Assembly (NCBI GenBank): GCA_943735955.1
Contig: OX030956.1
Location: 10,624,445-10,688,444 of the forward strand
DNA length: 64,000 nt
Source of the DNA: Piscicola geometra
Taxonomy: Eukaryota > Annelida > Clitellata > Hirudinida > Piscicolidae
Direction: 5' to 3'
The notes under the pieces were generated by a model. It searched no databases. It was given only the letters and a program-made list of their open reading frames with translations, and had not been told where the DNA came from. Position 1 is the stretch's first letter. Each line of letters opens with the position of its first letter. The translations under genes were made by a program, and so were the position numbers. Below are positions 12,367 to 21,805 of this stretch, piece after piece.

Positions 12367-12367
<1 letters not shown>
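7952..12367 (+). CDS. RANBP3: Ran-binding protein 3 (RanBP3) homologue
   Basis: RanBP3 is a nuclear Ran-binding cofactor of CRM1-dependent export. Ten exons join with consistent phase: 7952 or 8012-8093, 8253-8327, 8458-8533, 8617-8771, 8876-8997, 9107-9272, 9439-9578, 11843-11964, 12144-12202 and 12309-12367. From the ATG at 8012 they give 351 residues, shorter than vertebrate RanBP3. Exon 4 holds an FG-type FVFGSNLADRVL motif. Exons 6-8 form the Ran-binding domain (TGEEGESNVLQ, KGRGCLRLNDM, MRAQGSLRVILNMKLW), with a DTEQMYEAVYSR end. The tail is acidic and serine-rich. The exon 3 donor (83-bp intron) and the first exon are the least certain. The large intron 9579-11842 is almost wholly a Tc1 relic. 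It converges on the KCNE-like gene. Confidence 0.85.
9701..11800 (+). mobile_element. Degenerate Tc1/mariner element in a RanBP3 intron
   Basis: The left end CAGTGCAGCTCAAAAGTATA and the inverted right end CAGTGCAGCTCAAATTATAG are terminal inverted repeats, both followed inward by a GGNACGGCAGT block. TA dinucleotides flank both ends (9699-9700 and 11801-11802), as expected for Tc1/mariner. A short frame at 9961-10209 keeps a helix-turn-helix-like piece (IADTVKCSKNSVYNFLKDQ) resembling the N-terminus of Tc1 transposases. The catalytic DDE part is not recognisable. Removing the element leaves an intron of about 160 bp. Confidence 0.8.
10587..10955. repeat. Long AT-rich palindrome with partial extra copies
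   Basis: The arms 10587-10676 and about 10681-10770 are near-perfect reverse complements around a short centre, giving a hairpin with about 90-bp arms. Repeating units are a TATACTCCATATAG-type word and an AAAATATATACTCTCTATAG word. Partial copies of the same units continue to about 10955. It lies inside the Tc1 relic and so was inserted or expanded later. It is probably a small foldback element or an amplified palindrome. Confidence 0.8.

Positions 12368-12397
<30 letters not shown>
12367..12397. repeat. (TG)n microsatellite at the RanBP3 stop codon
   Basis: About 15 TG units that begin at the RanBP3 TGA stop codon. More TG-rich sequence follows near 12420-12430. Confidence 0.9.
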
Positions 12398-12399
<2 letters not shown>

Positions 12400-13056
12400 A
12401 TACACGCGTGCATACACACTTGTGTGTGTACAACTCTATATCATCTATTCGTTAAAATTCAATAGTAAGCATTCAATGAATTATTGCAGATTTAGAGGTT
12501 ATTTATACTTTTTATTAGATAAATAATATTTTAAAATAGATTTTACATAATCGTTCTTAAGACTGAAATAATAAGCTAGGACAAAAAATGTAATTACTCT
12601 AATTTCTAAGCCCTACTGTAACTAAGTAACACTAAACTATTACTATTATTCCTGAAGCATTTATTTCTGTTATTAGTACTGAAGACTCTCGCATCATCAC
12701 GAATCATTTGTCAGTTTGGCAAGATGCCTACATATTCTCCTTCGCAATCAAAATCCATCATCACCCCTTCCTTCTTTATTCAATGATAACTTGCATCTAC
12801 CATAACTCTAGTGGTTAAATGGGCACCGCAAAAAAACAAATTAGGTTAATTGAAATAACGGAGACATTGACTTAAGGCAATTGCTCTCATCATTCTTCCA
12901 ATGACTTTCTCGGGCATGGGAAGGCAAAGTGCATCAAACCAATAAATTGTCCTATGTGAGCCTGGTTTCTAAGGTTTCATTCCTAAATCTCAAAATATAA
13001 TATCTACAATAATTTAATTGCAAATTATCAGACATAATAGTAATTACTAATGATGT
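12368..13056. other. Convergent intergenic gap between RanBP3 and the KCNE-like gene
   Basis: This 689-bp gap holds the 3' ends of two converging genes. It begins with a (TG)n run directly after the RanBP3 stop codon (about 12367-12397). The rest is AT-rich with no reading frame and no transposon end that I recognise. Polyadenylation sites of both genes should be here. Confidence 0.6.
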
Positions 13057-16000
13057 TCAGACGGTTGAAATCTGTTCGATTTTTTTGTTTGGTGCAAGGA
13101 TTCTAGGCATTTCGTGGTGTGTCTGAAGGTAGGATGGTCTGTAGCTTGGATGTTTGGTGATGTTGCTGTGTGGGTAGTCCATGGTAGGTAAGTGAGGTGC
13201 GTTTCGTTTGCGCTTCATGAAGCTTTCGTCTCGCAAGTCTCTCATAGTCTTGTGAATGGTGTTTTGAAAGTGTGGTACCACGGGTGCTGGAAAGTATTTA
13301 TTTTCGAAGACGGGCAGAAAATTTGAATTTGTGGTATTTCCGGATATTTGTTCTGCCCTAGTAATCACTTGTGTTCTATACAAGGGCTGTTCGTTTTCAA
13401 CATTTATGAAGGCGGTCTCGGTGCCGTAAGCGTTCTCCTCGTCTCCACACTTGGCGGTCTCCTCCCTCTCGTCGATGGAGTTGAGACCTCTCCTATCCCC
13501 TCTCATGCTCTTCCTACTCTGAAGACTTGTCGTGCTCTCAGCGGAGAAGGCGAAGGCTGTGATAGGGATCAGTGAGGTGCTCAGGCACCTGTAAAGAGCT
13601 GTAGATGGGTGTGGGAGTTTACGTATTTATTTCTGGTTCATTTATATATGTTTTAACATTTAGACAATTTTCCTAAAGAAGCTAATAATTTATTGAATAA
13701 TAAATTCGAATCAATGACAACGTTCAGCTTCACACACAACTTTCCTACCTGACTGTCCGTTGACTTCTTTTCCATACCTGACGCCCATTCTGCTCAGTGT
13801 CGCTATGGTGTTCTTCTTAAGGGCCCTGTAGTTGTCCCGCGAAGAACTTTCTCTCACTACCTAAAGGAAGAAATACGCGATAGATGTATTTCCATTCTCA
13901 AAAATAGCTTAAAATTGTCGAATAAAATTTAAAAAATATAATATATAAGTCAGGGGCAGTGATCTGCTGAAAATCTTGGAGATCCTATTCAGCTTGGACG
14001 ATCCTGTGGGGGTCCTGGAGTCCAGACCTTCCCTCCCTTCACTAAAAAACATTTTTAAACTTCTTTTTCCATACGAATATTTAGGAAAGCAATGAATAGT
14101 TTTGGGGGCCATCTATAAAAGACGTCCACACAAAAGGGGGGAGGGGGTTTATGACAAAGTGGATATCCACATCGTAGTGTATTTTGAGTGCAGTAGTTTT
14201 GCATAAATTTACTGCAAAATACTTCTAGTTTAATGAAAAAAGAGTTGGGATGCAAGCCCAAACAATCTTTCACAAACAGGTTATCTTTAGAAACGATAGG
14301 TTCAATAATAATTAATACGCTTGAATATTATTTTTTGGCACTACTCTTAGAGAAGCCGATCTATATTATTCATGTCCATTTAACTCCTCCCACTTATTGA
14401 AAATAGAACTTGAATGTCTATGAAAAATATTGACTCGAAATATGGTTTTATAATTGGAAGATACGATAGTGAAATACTTAAAATAGTTAAATTGCCTTCG
14501 CAAATATGAAGTGTTCAATATAAAAAAACCGCATTTTAAATTAAGCGCTTAATTGAGAACTGTTTACAAGTGTCAATCAAAAAAAGTGGGAGGAGTTAAA
14601 TGAACATGAATAATATAGTTAGGCTTCTCTAAGAGTAGTGCCTTATTTTTTAAATATGTTGGTAAAGTTTGATTTGTCAAATACAATAAAATCTCAAATA
14701 ACAATTTTTCTAAATTAGCCTTTTCTGTTGATTGAGCGATGTTGGATAATTTGTTTATTACATTTTTATTACACTGATTTACTAAAAATGATTTTTAAAA
14801 GTTATTATTTCATTAATAATTTTTCCTGAAAATAATTGGAATTTATTAATAAATATTTATAAACACATACTCATATGGGTTAATCCAGAATCGATTACAT
14901 ACTTATGATTTTCTGTGTCTACTTGTTTTTCAAAAGAATGGAAAATTGTCTCAAAGACTGGATGCCTTTTTTTTAAAGAAAATGAATATAAAAATATTAT
15001 CCATGTAAAATTGTTATAATAAATATTACTATATTATACTTTCTAGCTATTCAAAAGTTAAAAATAGACTAAAAACGCATGTCTTAAATTTGCTAACAGA
15101 TCTTTAATATTAAATATTTAAGTTTATATATTAGTTAATTCTATCCGGTTTGATTTATTCAGTTGTTGGCTTATTTAAAGACGTGGTTTTGCTTCTCTCA
15201 ACTTTAAAAAACATTATTTTATTTCAGCTTTCGGCTATTTTGTTTATTTTTCACAATTTCTCACTTTTGATTCTAGCGTTTTTTTCCCTCTGATCATTGT
15301 GGTTTATCAAGAAACAGGTGAGTACTAAATTTCTAATTTTTTTTATTAATACAGTTCATGGGTATAGGAAGGTAAATTTATAATATCGGGTTCTCAATGT
15401 TTCTTTTTTATAGAACAATATCAACATATTCTATCATGCATACCCTGACGTTAGCACAAAATTCACCGATTCTCAATATACTAGTATTAGGTTTCACGAA
15501 TTTACAGTAGTTTTTGTAGTATTTTTATAATACTAATTGAAGAATACATTGAATGAAGAGTATTTTGAGATAAGCATTGTCTAATAATTTATTTCATGAA
15601 GCTTCTAAACTAGTAAAATAGCACTGTTTGTCCGGGACATTAATAGTATCATGATTTGCTTATTAATATAGATTTTTCTACAATACTGGGTTCTTTCAAA
15701 ATAATTGAAGTTTTAACGTTAAAAAGTAATTGAATATTAACTCAATTATTTTCAAAAAACATTTCATGAAGTAAAAAAAGCTATTTTAGTGAAAAATAAT
15801 AAGTTACGGAGATTTAAATGGCCGTCATTACGGGCGCCATTTTAAAAAGTTGATTTTAAATTTCTCATTTACGCAGCATTAGCAATGCCGGTCGATTTTT
15901 CAAACCTTATTAATATTTATAAAAAAATATTCAAAAATTAGAATGTGATAAAAGAAATTGAATGACGTTAAATTTTTTTATTTAATTTTGACCCGTTTAG

Positions 16001-19000
16001 AAGTTATGTCACTTTTAATGCTAACTTTTCATGCATCAAGTTACCATTGCATAGCGTTAAAAATATAGGCGGTGCGCACGGACCCGTGTGGAAGGCATAA
16101 AAGTACTATTTGTACTATAACTTGAGTTTTAAATAACTAAATTCATTCAAACTTTTCATTTATTTGTATTTTCTAAAAAGAGACAAAACTTTTGTTGTTT
16201 AAATAATTTTTCTTAAAAAAAACATGAGTTATAGCGTTTTGAAAGAGATTATTTAGATTAAATAATATCGTTTTGCACAAATAAACGTTTATTGAGTCGA
16301 AACTTGTTATGTATATGTAATAAGAGTTTAAATATTTTATTTATATTTTATAAATTCCCAATTTGTATATAAAAAAATATTTATAAAAACACTTTTAAAA
16401 GACTTTTCAACAGTTTATTCAACATTAGGACTGGTCAACAACATTTGAGTCTTTTTAAACTTCTTTGCGAGTGAGTGGCTCTGAAAAGAGCCTTTTTGTA
16501 TGAGGAAGAAAAGATAGCAACTATAAAGAATTAAAATGATAAAAGTATTGAAAACATTATATATAACGGTGCGCCTTATAAGTGCTTTTCAAAGGTAAAC
16601 TCACAGTCCACTCTATAAATTATTGTTATTTACTTAGTCTTTTTTTTCTTTTTAGCCTGATGCTCTTCAATCTGACTTGAGAGTGCTCCCCAAATCTGTC
16701 TTTCATGCTCTTGGTGGGTTTTCCGCAGTTCTGGTCCACCTTTTTGGGCTGCCTTCCAGAGTAGCCTTTTTTTCTCATGAGTTAAGCCGTTGTTTAACAG
16801 CGTTTCTTGAAATCGTATACTCTTTGTTTGAATCGTTTATTTTTAGATAAAAAAAGTAAAATAAATTATAGAAATTAAATGCATTAAAAATGTTATTTCA
16901 TTATCTATTTTTTAATAATAATTTTATTTAGTTTCAAAATATCGTTACTTAAATAAAGGTACTTTACATGTTGAAAATGACGTTTTCTGTAAAAAACCCA
17001 CTTTTAGCTCATTAACATAACGTCTACCGGCATTGCTAACGCAGCATTAGCAATGCCGGTAGACGTTATGTTAATGAGCTAAAAGTGGGTTTTTTCAGAA
17101 AACGTCATTTTCAACATGTAAAGTACCTTTATTTAAGTAACGATATTTTGTAACTAAATAAAATTATTATTAAAAAATAGATAATTAAATAACCTTTTTA
17201 ATGCATTTAATTTCTATAATTTATTTTACTTTTTTTATCTAAAATTAAACGATTCAAACAAAGAGTATACGATTTCAAGAAACGCTGTTAAACAACGGCA
17301 CCTCGTATACCTTTTTATTTAATTATTACGCTAGTGAAAGAATTAATTGATTTTAAAAAATGATACATTTTTAAATTAAAAATTGAATTGTCTACATTTT
17401 GTGACATGGCGCTAATCTGTAAGTTGAAATCAACTCTTTCAAATTGCGTTTTAGTGGTAAAACCCGCATAACATCTACAAAATAAAATATTTTTTAAAGA
17501 GCCACCTTTTTATGAAAATTTATGTTATATATCTTTTGAATAAAATATTATAAAATTCATTTCATTAACTAAATCATTTACCTTTTAATTTATTACTTTT
17601 GGACATACCAGGACATTTACATTTTAAAAGCCACCGCTTGCGCAACGTTGTCTTTCCTTTAGTCACTAAGCAACTAAAGTAAACTAAAGTTTACTCTTTT
17701 AGATCTACGAGTTTGAAACTCTTTAAATATTTTAGTTAAAATGAATTCTAATCCATAAAAATGCGATTAGTTATTTTAAAATGCGATATACAGAACTTAT
17801 ACCATCTTTAAATTTTATAAGTCTCACCAGCAAAAGAAGTTTTAGAACTTTATAAATACAAACTGAAATAGTGGCTGGAACAGACACTGACTAGAAAAAA
17901 AATGAATTTTAATTAATAAAAGTTCAAAACAAAATAAAAAATTTATTGGTACGTAAATCTCCGAGTTTGAGTTAAGAAACGAAAGGGTCATTATTCTGTT
18001 TAAAATGTTACAAAATATATAAAAGGCACAAAAGTTTATAATAGTTTTCATTTTTTATTCTTTATCCAAAAAGCTTTTATCAGAGTCACTCAATCGCAAA
18101 AAAGGTTATTATTAAGAAGTCCATGCTTTTACAGACTCGAATGTTGTTGACAACTCTTAATGTTGAATAAACTGTCTTAAAAACTGTGTTTGAAAACTTA
18201 AATTTTTTTCTAAATTTTAATAAAAAATTTTTAAAATGAAATTAATTTAATTTTATTACATACATATTGCAAGTTTAGACTCAATAAACGTTTATTAGTG
18301 CAAAAAGATACTTTTTTCTCTATATAATGTCTTTCAAAACGCTCTAACTTATGTTTTTTTGAAGATAAATACTTTTTTTTTTAATGCTTTGTTTCTTTTT
18401 AGAAAATACATATACATAAAAAGTTTGAATAAATTTAATTATTTAAAACTCAAGTTATAGTAAAAATAGTACTTTTATGCCTTCCACACGGGTCCGTGCG
18501 CACCGCCTATATTTTTAACGCCATGCAATGGTAACTCGATGCATGAAAAGTTAGCATTAAAAGTGACATAACTTCTAAACGGGTCAAAATTAAATAGAAA
18601 AATTTAACGGCATTCAATTTCTTTTATCCTATTCTAATTTTTGAATATTTTTTTATAAATATTAATAAGGTTTGAAAAATCGACCGGCATTGCTAACGCA
18701 GCATATGCGCCGCAGCATATGCGTCGCAGCATATAGTAACAATTGTGTGTAAAAAGAAGGAAAAAAGAAAATTAAACTAAAATTAAATTCAGAATTTTTT
18801 TTTTAGATGAGGTTTTATGGCTGTCAGTGTTCACTGATAATCTGAAAAACTATTTGCTCAATTAAAAAAGATTAATACAATTATTGTGTTTGAAATTATT
18901 TTTATACTCTATAATACATACATGAGTATACATAAAGCAAGTTTTTTTGAAATTGAAAACCTAAATATAGAAAGACACAAAGTCTGTAGTCAAATCTGGA

Positions 19001-19530
19001 TTAACCCATATACACAAACACATATACAAATAATTAGTGATTGATTGATACTCTTTATATTTTTTTTAATTTCCCCAAAATAATTTGTGATTTAAGTTCG
19101 ATAAATTATATGTTTTGGACGTTCACAACTAGGGGAGGGGACGGGAAGTTAAGTCAAAAGTGGACAAGAGGGGATGGGGGGTAAAAAAAGCAAAAAATGT
19201 GTGGACACTATAATCTGTAACAAGGGGGTGGCAAGCTATAACACTTGATAAAACTTTCACCTGGAACTCCTTGAGGTAGCTGTTGATCTGTCGGTCTTCC
19301 TGGATCTTCTCATGCTTGCGTTTGATGTGCGAGGCAATCAGAAACATGACAGACGTTCCATAGAAGAGGATGACGATGATGACGTACCAGCCAGCAGCAA
19401 GCCCATGTCCATAATCGTATTTACGACCTTCTGTTGTGGTCTCAACTTCCTCCGTGGTGCAGTCTTCCTTCGAGATGGCGTCCAAGATGGTGGCCCAGTT
19501 GCAAGGAGTGGCCTTCGTGGCGTTTTTCAT
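13057..19530 (-). CDS. Single-pass KCNE-like potassium channel beta subunit
   Basis: Three exons join in phase on the minus strand: 19530-19261, 13860-13749 and 13556-13057, giving 293 residues from the ATG at 19530. An in-frame upstream ATG at 19587 would give 312. The layout is type I: a short N-terminus with a glycosylation sequon (NAT, residues 3-5), acidic sequence, one membrane segment at about residues 48-69 (WYVIIVILFYGTSVMFLIAS), then the basic-acidic HIKRKHEKIQEDRQINSYL. This resembles the KCNE core, where membrane segment, basic cluster and a Y-rich motif follow in that order. KCNE subunits modulate voltage-gated potassium channels. The roughly 200-residue cytoplasmic tail is longer than in vertebrate KCNEs and unlike anything I know. 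The family call is moderate; the gene model is firmer. The 5.4-kb first intron is full of transposons. Confidence 0.6.
13951..14120 (+). mobile_element. Partial hAT MITE (CAGGGG family)
   Basis: This stretch aligns with the left half of the complete MITE at 22632-22954: a GATCTGCTG(A/C)AAATCTTGG block, a GGGTCCTGG(A/G)GTCCAGA block and an ACATTTTTAAACTTC-like stretch. The right end is absent or has drifted. It lies in the large intron of the KCNE-like gene. Confidence 0.6.
14337..14642. mobile_element. Complete 306-bp MITE with 9-bp TSD
   Basis: Termini are near-perfect inverted repeats of more than 55 bp, starting GGCACTACTCTTAGAG. Both sides carry TTATTTTTT (14328-14336 and 14643-14651), a 9-bp target-site duplication. 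Long inverted repeats with 9-bp duplications point to the Mutator-like group, but there is no transposase to confirm that. Partial relatives lie at 7556-7929, about 34315-34420 and about 38570-38855. Confidence 0.85.
14652..15870. other. Intronic AT-rich sequence, nothing recognised
   Basis: Within the large intron of the KCNE-like gene. No reading frame, RNA gene or clear transposon terminus was found. Confidence 0.5.
15880..17038 (-). mobile_element. TAGCAA-type DNA element A (inverted copy)
   Basis: The element begins TAGCAATGCCGGTCGA and ends with the reverse complement of TAGCAATGCCGGTAGACG. The 9-bp word ACGCAGCAT flanks it (15871-15879 and 17039-17047). Its left arm (about 15880-16480) is the reverse complement of the right arm of element B. 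Its right arm (about 16785-17038) is the reverse complement of the left arm of B, so A and B are inverted copies lying terminus to terminus. The middle of A (about 16500-16785) is absent from B and contains a 69-codon open frame on the minus strand. The superfamily is unclear; 8-9 bp duplications fit several. Confidence 0.8.
16630..16836 (-). pseudogene. Short coding-like fragment unique to element A
   Basis: The frame is open for about 69 codons between two stops and has no good start codon. Composition is protein-like rather than AT-random, with LLWKAAQKGGPELRKTHQE followed by a QIWGALSSQIEEHQ helix-like segment and a lysine-rich end. It could be the last exon of the lost transposase or a captured host exon. 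I do not recognise the family. Confidence 0.4.
17048..18695 (+). mobile_element. TAGCAA-type DNA element B
   Basis: Starts TAGCAATGCCGGTAGACG and ends with the reverse complement of TAGCAATGCCGGTCGA. ACGCAGCAT is found at 17039-17047 and again at 18696-18704. It shares long arms with element A in opposite orientation, but its middle (about 17303-18060) is different and has no long reading frame. The left end carries AATGAGCTAAAAGTGG, which is also near the left end of the element at 36130-38037, so the three belong to one family. Confidence 0.8.
18696..19260. other. Intronic sequence with a short CGCAGCATATG tandem repeat
   Basis: Three imperfect units of about 13 bp around CGCAGCATATG at 18698-18735 directly follow element B. 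The rest is AT-rich, with a short TGATTGATTGA tail-like run near 19037. No gene is seen before the first KCNE-like exon. Confidence 0.55.
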
Positions 19531-19988
19531 GGTGTGAGTATCGAAAGTAAATTCAAGTGCAAAATAGGCTTTCAGATAGTCGGTCAAGGATACATGTCTG
19601 ACAAGCTAGATTTATTTGAAACGCTTATGTATTCTAGTTAGGGAGTATGGCCTCAAACTCAAATTGTTTACGCTGTACAGGTTAGTTTCCTTTGTTTTGG
19701 CCTCAGATCAGCCACCATCTGTTGTGCATGCAACATCTCGATCGATCGCCTCCTCACCAGCTTATAGATTAACTACTCATGCTCTTAATGCATGCAAAAT
19801 GCTCTTTTTTTGTTAATGCGTTTGTACATAAATCGATTTATATGGTTTTATAACCTTAACGCTACTTTTCAATACTGTAACTTTTAAAGAAACAATTTCA
19901 TATGTGTACAAAAAAGTATAAAGTTTGATATATTATTTTATTTTAAAAACCAAAACATGACAAGTTAAAAGATCAAAAGGTTTTCATT
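19531..19988. other. Gap between the KCNE-like and RNPC3 genes
   Basis: It holds the 5' side of the KCNE-like gene and the 3' end of RNPC3, both on the minus strand. Two short frames on the plus strand here look like shadows. No repeat family was recognised. Confidence 0.5.
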
Positions 19989-21353
19989 TCACGTAGTTTT
20001 TAACTTAGCACACCTAGCGAAGTGAACAGCCACTGGTTTCCCATGCAGCATGTAGCCATTTACTTCATTCAGGGCGAGTGTTGCCTGTCGTTCTGAAGGC
20101 AAGGAGACGAAGGCCTGTCCCTTCATCCTGCCCTCCCTCATCAGTCGGATGTCGTACAGGTTCTCCTCCTTTCCCCACACCACGTACCTGCCGAAGATGC
20201 GGTGCAGGTGCTTTTCGGAGGTGTGCTTGTCTAGATTCTTGAGGTACAGACGGCACGACGGCTCGCCTGCCTTGTAGTTCTTGAAGGCAGCAAAGTTTTT
20301 ATAGTCGCTCTGTGCCAATTTGTTGGCGGCTAATTCTTCTTTCGTAAAAAAAACTTCTTTTTTCCATTCATGTTCTGTTTTCAGTGGAGGCTCTAAGATT
20401 TTATTTGTTTCTGGAACTATTTTTCCAAAGCCATTACTTTCAACTGTAAATAAAGGTTTTAGGTTTAGAGACCCTGTAGGATTTTCAGATTCGATGTTGG
20501 GTAGTTGTTCAAGATCATTTGGAATCTTTATATCGATCCTTTTCGATTTTTCGACACCGTTTGCCTCTTCAAAAACATCTTTCAGGTTCTGTACTGCAGT
20601 GTTAGCACTCTGGTTACTTACGGTCTTTAATTGTGCTTCCACCATCAGCTGCAATTTTATTCTCTTCCTTGTAGCTTCGTCGATCAACACTATTTGTTTT
20701 TTACGCTTCCTTAAGTTGTCAGAGTTGTTTTCTGTTGAGCTGTCATACTCACTCTCATCTGATGATGTCAATTCGACCTGGTCAACTAATGCTGCAGTAT
20801 GGCTGGGTTGAGAAAAGGGCGCAGGCAAATTCATTTTGTTCATGAGATGCAGCACTTGCACATAGAACTTAGGAACTGAAGCCAGTGCATTAGAGATGTT
20901 GAGAATAATGCCTAAGGTGGGCTTAGGGTAAGAGTAGCAAAGGTTTGGATTTATTGGATACTCAAAATGTAAATTAGGTGAAATTGAATTTATTTCATTG
21001 TATATTTGAGTGTTGAGTTTTACTTTGTCTTTTTTTAATGAATTTTTTTCTTGTCCAGAATTCAATTTCTCACTTATAGTATTTTTAAATACAGGATCTT
21101 CAAACCATTTCGATAAACTTTTACTGAATTCTGCAACTAGTGTAGTGTTGAGAAATGAAAGTTGATGTAATCTACTCAGAGCACATTTTGCATCCAATTC
21201 AGTTCTAAACTCCACAAAAGCACAGTTTTTCATCCTTCCTTCACACCCCATGAAACGTGCATTACAAGCTCCAAAATGCTTGAAAAAGTCAAAGCATAGT
21301 TCATTTGTGAATGCTTTGGGTAAGTGCTTAACAATTAAAGTATTTTTATCCAT
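19989..21353 (-). CDS. RNPC3: RNPC3 / U11-U12 65K snRNP protein
   Basis: RNPC3 is the minor-spliceosome protein that bridges the U11 and U12 snRNPs; its C-terminal RRM binds U12 snRNA. This is one uninterrupted 454-codon frame, slightly shorter than the human protein (about 517). RRM1 spans residues about 4-79, with RNP2 LIVKHL, RNP1 MKNCAFVEF and a following LHQLSFLNTTLVAEF that matches the family. A linker rich in charged residues holds a DSSTENN-like stretch and a basic RKRKKQ segment. RRM2 spans about 366-450, with RNP2 LYLKNL and RNP1 GQAFVSL. No intron is seen, which is unusual next to its intron-rich neighbours and could reflect intron loss. It is divergent from WDR25 across 452 bp. 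Confidence 0.92.
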   Translation of the reverse strand: MDKNTLIVKHLPKAFTNELCFDFFKHFGACNARFMGCEGRMKNCAFVEFRTELDAKCALSRLHQLSFLNTTLVAEFSKSLSKWFEDPVFKNTISEKLNSGQEKNSLKKDKVKLNTQIYNEINSISPNLHFEYPINPNLCYSYPKPTLGIILNISNALASVPKFYVQVLHLMNKMNLPAPFSQPSHTAALVDQVELTSSDESEYDSSTENNSDNLRKRKKQIVLIDEATRKRIKLQLMVEAQLKTVSNQSANTAVQNLKDVFEEANGVEKSKRIDIKIPNDLEQLPNIESENPTGSLNLKPLFTVESNGFGKIVPETNKILEPPLKTEHEWKKEVFFTKEELAANKLAQSDYKNFAAFKNYKAGEPSCRLYLKNLDKHTSEKHLHRIFGRYVVWGKEENLYDIRLMREGRMKGQAFVSLPSERQATLALNEVNGYMLHGKPVAVHFARCAKLKTT

Positions 21354-21805
21354 TCTAGAACTATATTTACTTTCACTTTTAAAAATAAATTCACACTAAA
21401 AGAAAAAAGTTTATCAATTTTAAAATAATAAAAAATCATTTTTTATATAATTATTATTAAATTTATTAAATGATTTTAACATAATTTAAAGCAATTTAAA
21501 TTTGAAAGGAAATTTAACTTAAAATTATTTCAAGAAAAAGTGTTAGTTGAAAACTGTGGAAAAAATAGTTTAATTATTAAACTTTAATAGATGTTCATCT
21601 TATCAATGTTTCTGGATGAAAAATATTGTCAAATGTTTAGCGGCTTCTGATGATTGTCAAATAGCAGGATTTAAAAATCACAAGAAATATAAATTTTATT
21701 GGTGTCATTATAATTTAATGATTATATTATAAGGATTATCAATCAATCAATCAAATACATTTCTATAACGCTTATCAAATTCAAGAGCGATTATAATACC
21801 ATCAT
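21354..21805. promoter_or_regulatory. Divergent RNPC3-WDR25 intergenic region
   Basis: The two start codons face away from each other across 452 bp, so this should hold promoter elements for both genes. No CpG-rich segment or TATA box stands out. The last part (21738-21790) is the inverted 3' end of an L2-like LINE, ending about 16 bp from the WDR25 start codon. Confidence 0.55.
21738..21790 (-). mobile_element. L2-like LINE 3'-terminal fragment
   Basis: A (TCAA)n run followed by an ATTTCTATAACGCTTATCAA stretch and AATTCAAGAGCG. This is the reverse complement of the 3' end seen at 38.40-38.46 kb and is also found at 41.99-42.05 kb. It must contribute to the 5' leader or core promoter of WDR25. 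Confidence 0.8.
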
